Shown here one piece after another: positions 62,819 to 64,000 of a DNA stretch of 64,000 bases. The notes under the pieces were generated by a model that saw only the letters and a list, made by a program, of their open reading frames with translations, searched no databases and had not been told where the DNA came from. Each line of letters begins with the position of its first letter. Within the stretch, counting starts at the first letter, position 1. Origin of the DNA: Dendrosporobacter quercicolus (GTDB lineage Bacteria; Bacillota; Negativicutes; DSM-1736; Dendrosporobacteraceae); assembly GCF_900104455.1 (NCBI RefSeq), contig NZ_FNHB01000002.1, positions 372,001 through 436,000 on the forward strand, read 5' to 3'. The position numbers were made by a program, and so were the translations under genes.

Positions 62819-64000
62819 ATGGCAGGAAAGAGAGTCTGGAACAAGCGTATTGCCAGTTTACTGGCAGGTGGTTATTTTGTATTGAGCACAACTGCAGTAT
62901 TTGCTGCCCCGGTTGAATTATCGCTGGAGGACAGCATTGCCATGGCTTTGAATAATAATCCGGCAATAAAAATAGTGCAGGCTGAAAAAGAAACAGCCGC
63001 CTGGGCAGTCAATCAGGCGAAAAGCGCTAAGCTGCCGTCTGTCGATTTAAGTCATAGCAGCCAGCGCCGGGATAGCGGAGCCGGAATTGGGGTTGGCAAC
63101 AGCTTCAGCAACGGTGTTTCGCTTAGCATGCCTATTTATACCAGCGGCAATCTGGAAGGGCAGATTGAGCAGGCCAAATTAGGCTTTCAGTCGTCTGATC
63201 TGGAAGTGGAAAAAACCAGGCAGCAGTTGAAGCTGGATGCCACAAACGGTTATTTTGCCGTTTTGCAGGCCCGCAATTTGCTTGAGGTCAACCGTCAATC
63301 GGTGGATAATCTGACCGCCCACCTGAAAAATGTCCAGGCCCAGTATGCGGTCGGTACGGTGGCTAAATCTGATGTGCTGCGTTCAGAAGTTGAATTGGCC
63401 AATGAACAGCAGAACCTGATTAAGGCTCAGAATACCTATGATCTGGCGGTATCCAGTCTAAATAACGTCATCGGCCTGCCGCTGAATAGTGAATTGTCCA
63501 TTAAAGACGATTTGAAATATCAGCAATATGATCTGACTTTGGCGAATAGCATTGATTATGCCCTAACCAACCGTCCGGAGGCTGAACAAGCCCAGCTGGC
63601 GGTCAAAAGCGCCCAGCAGGAAATCCGTATTGCGAAAAGCGGCAACCGTCCCACCGTCAGCGCTGGGGCTAATTCCGGCTGGAGCGACAGCAGTTTCCCC
63701 GGTGATGAGAATAACACCTGGGCGGTCGGCGTAACTGCCAGCTGGAGTGTGTTTGATTCCGGTCTGACCAAAGCAAAAGTGAAACAGGCCGATTCCAGCG
63801 TCAATAAGGCGACTGAACAGGTTCGGCAGACGCTGGACAGCATTCAGCTTGAAGTGCGTCAGGCTTTTCTGAACCTGAAAGAGGCGGAAAAACGGATTGA
63901 AACCAGCCAGGTGGCAGTTGATAAGGCTGAGGAAGACTTTAAAATAGCTCAGGTCCGCTATGCAGCCGGTGTGGGTACCAATCTGGACGTCCTGGATGCG
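62819..64000 (+). CDS. tolC: TolC-family outer-membrane channel protein (3' truncated by window)
   Basis: Trimeric outer-membrane efflux channel. The ATG at 62819 has gaggagg about 9 nt upstream, and the frame is open to the window end (394 codons). Signal peptide to about residue 30 (VFAAPVELS). First OEP repeat: LEDSIAMALNNNPAIKIVQAE, KLPSVDLS, VSLSMPIYTSGNLEGQIEQA (given in part) and AQYAVGTVAKSDVLRSEVEL; the second: ANSIDYALTNRPEAEQAQLA, NRPTVSAGANSGW, VTASWSVFDSGLTKAKVKQA. The order is normal. It may serve the MacAB-like pump and other exporters; nearness to mla occurs in other Negativicutes. Confidence 0.95.
   Translation, partial: MAGKRVWNKRIASLLAGGYFVLSTTAVFAAPVELSLEDSIAMALNNNPAIKIVQAEKETAAWAVNQAKSAKLPSVDLSHSSQRRDSGAGIGVGNSFSNGVSLSMPIYTSGNLEGQIEQAKLGFQSSDLEVEKTRQQLKLDATNGYFAVLQARNLLEVNRQSVDNLTAHLKNVQAQYAVGTVAKSDVLRSEVELANEQQNLIKAQNTYDLAVSSLNNVIGLPLNSELSIKDDLKYQQYDLTLANSIDYALTNRPEAEQAQLAVKSAQQEIRIAKSGNRPTVSAGANSGWSDSSFPGDENNTWAVGVTASWSVFDSGLTKAKVKQADSSVNKATEQVRQTLDSIQLEVRQAFLNLKEAEKRIETSQVAVDKAEEDFKIAQVRYAAGVGTNLDVLDA

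Noticed and set aside
63556-63843. Minus-strand frame within tolC
   Set aside because: The plus strand encodes clear TolC repeats through this stretch.

Overview
The window looks like a chromosomal stretch from a diderm, endospore-forming Firmicute. Sporulation genes (spoIID, a spoIIQ-like gene, spoIIID) sit beside genes that only make sense with an outer membrane: flagellar L- and P-rings (flgH, flgI), the MlaEFD lipid-transport system and a TolC channel. Anaerobic cobalamin synthesis (CbiK, CbiL) and two Feo ferrous-iron systems suggest an anaerobe. Together this points to the Negativicutes, most likely a Sporomusaceae relative. That placement is inference from gene content; no 16S gene is present.

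Layout. 1-3500: a 5'-truncated Zn/Cd-type P1B ATPase with His/Cys tandem repeats, then an MntR-like regulator. 3500-5950 (minus): feoA with a FeoB split into a GTPase gene and a membrane gene. 6190-13200: a cobalamin-riboswitch leader, an exported cobaltochelatase (CbiK), CbiL, a BtuFCD-type importer and an ABC-2 exporter, then comEB. 13850-25700: a large iron/redox block. It holds FTR1, P19, a DUF2318 protein, two FtsX-type permeases and an ATPase (the same composition as the Campylobacter p19 locus), then a second permease/ATPase set with two small membrane proteins, an FMN-binding lipoprotein, a Gx-type membrane protein, a NusG-II protein and ApbE. 25880-30570: a second FeoA-FeoB with its small Cys-rich partner, then an overlapping diguanylate cyclase/HD-GYP pair.

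30800-41500: a duplicated MazG-like protein, wecA/tagO, wecB/mnaA and the complete F-type ATP synthase operon (atpZ, I, B, E, F, H, A, G, D, C). 41600-51200: the Firmicute block ywmB-murA-spoIID-spoIIQ-spoIIID-mbl, interrupted between spoIIQ and spoIIID by a MacAB-like exporter. 51200-56000: flgF-flgG-flgA-flgH-flgI-flgJ. 56100-59700: an AMIN/phosphodiester-glycosidase protein, a small lipoyl-fold protein and an S55-type protein. 59800-64000: mlaE-mlaF-mlaD and a 3'-truncated tolC; MlaD carries a C-terminal beta-rich extension like the fused barrel described in Veillonella.

The themes are metal handling (Zn export, three iron routes, cobalt/corrin), respiration-type energy conservation and envelope building. 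Several intergenic repeat families link distant places in the window: a 111-bp element with a GGCATAC/GTATGCC hairpin, a CACAGAG 9-mer inverted repeat, a 37-bp pair and a GGTACTAG-type palindrome. No tRNA, rRNA, CRISPR array, phage or intact insertion sequence was recognised. All assignments come from reading motifs by eye; no database search was run.
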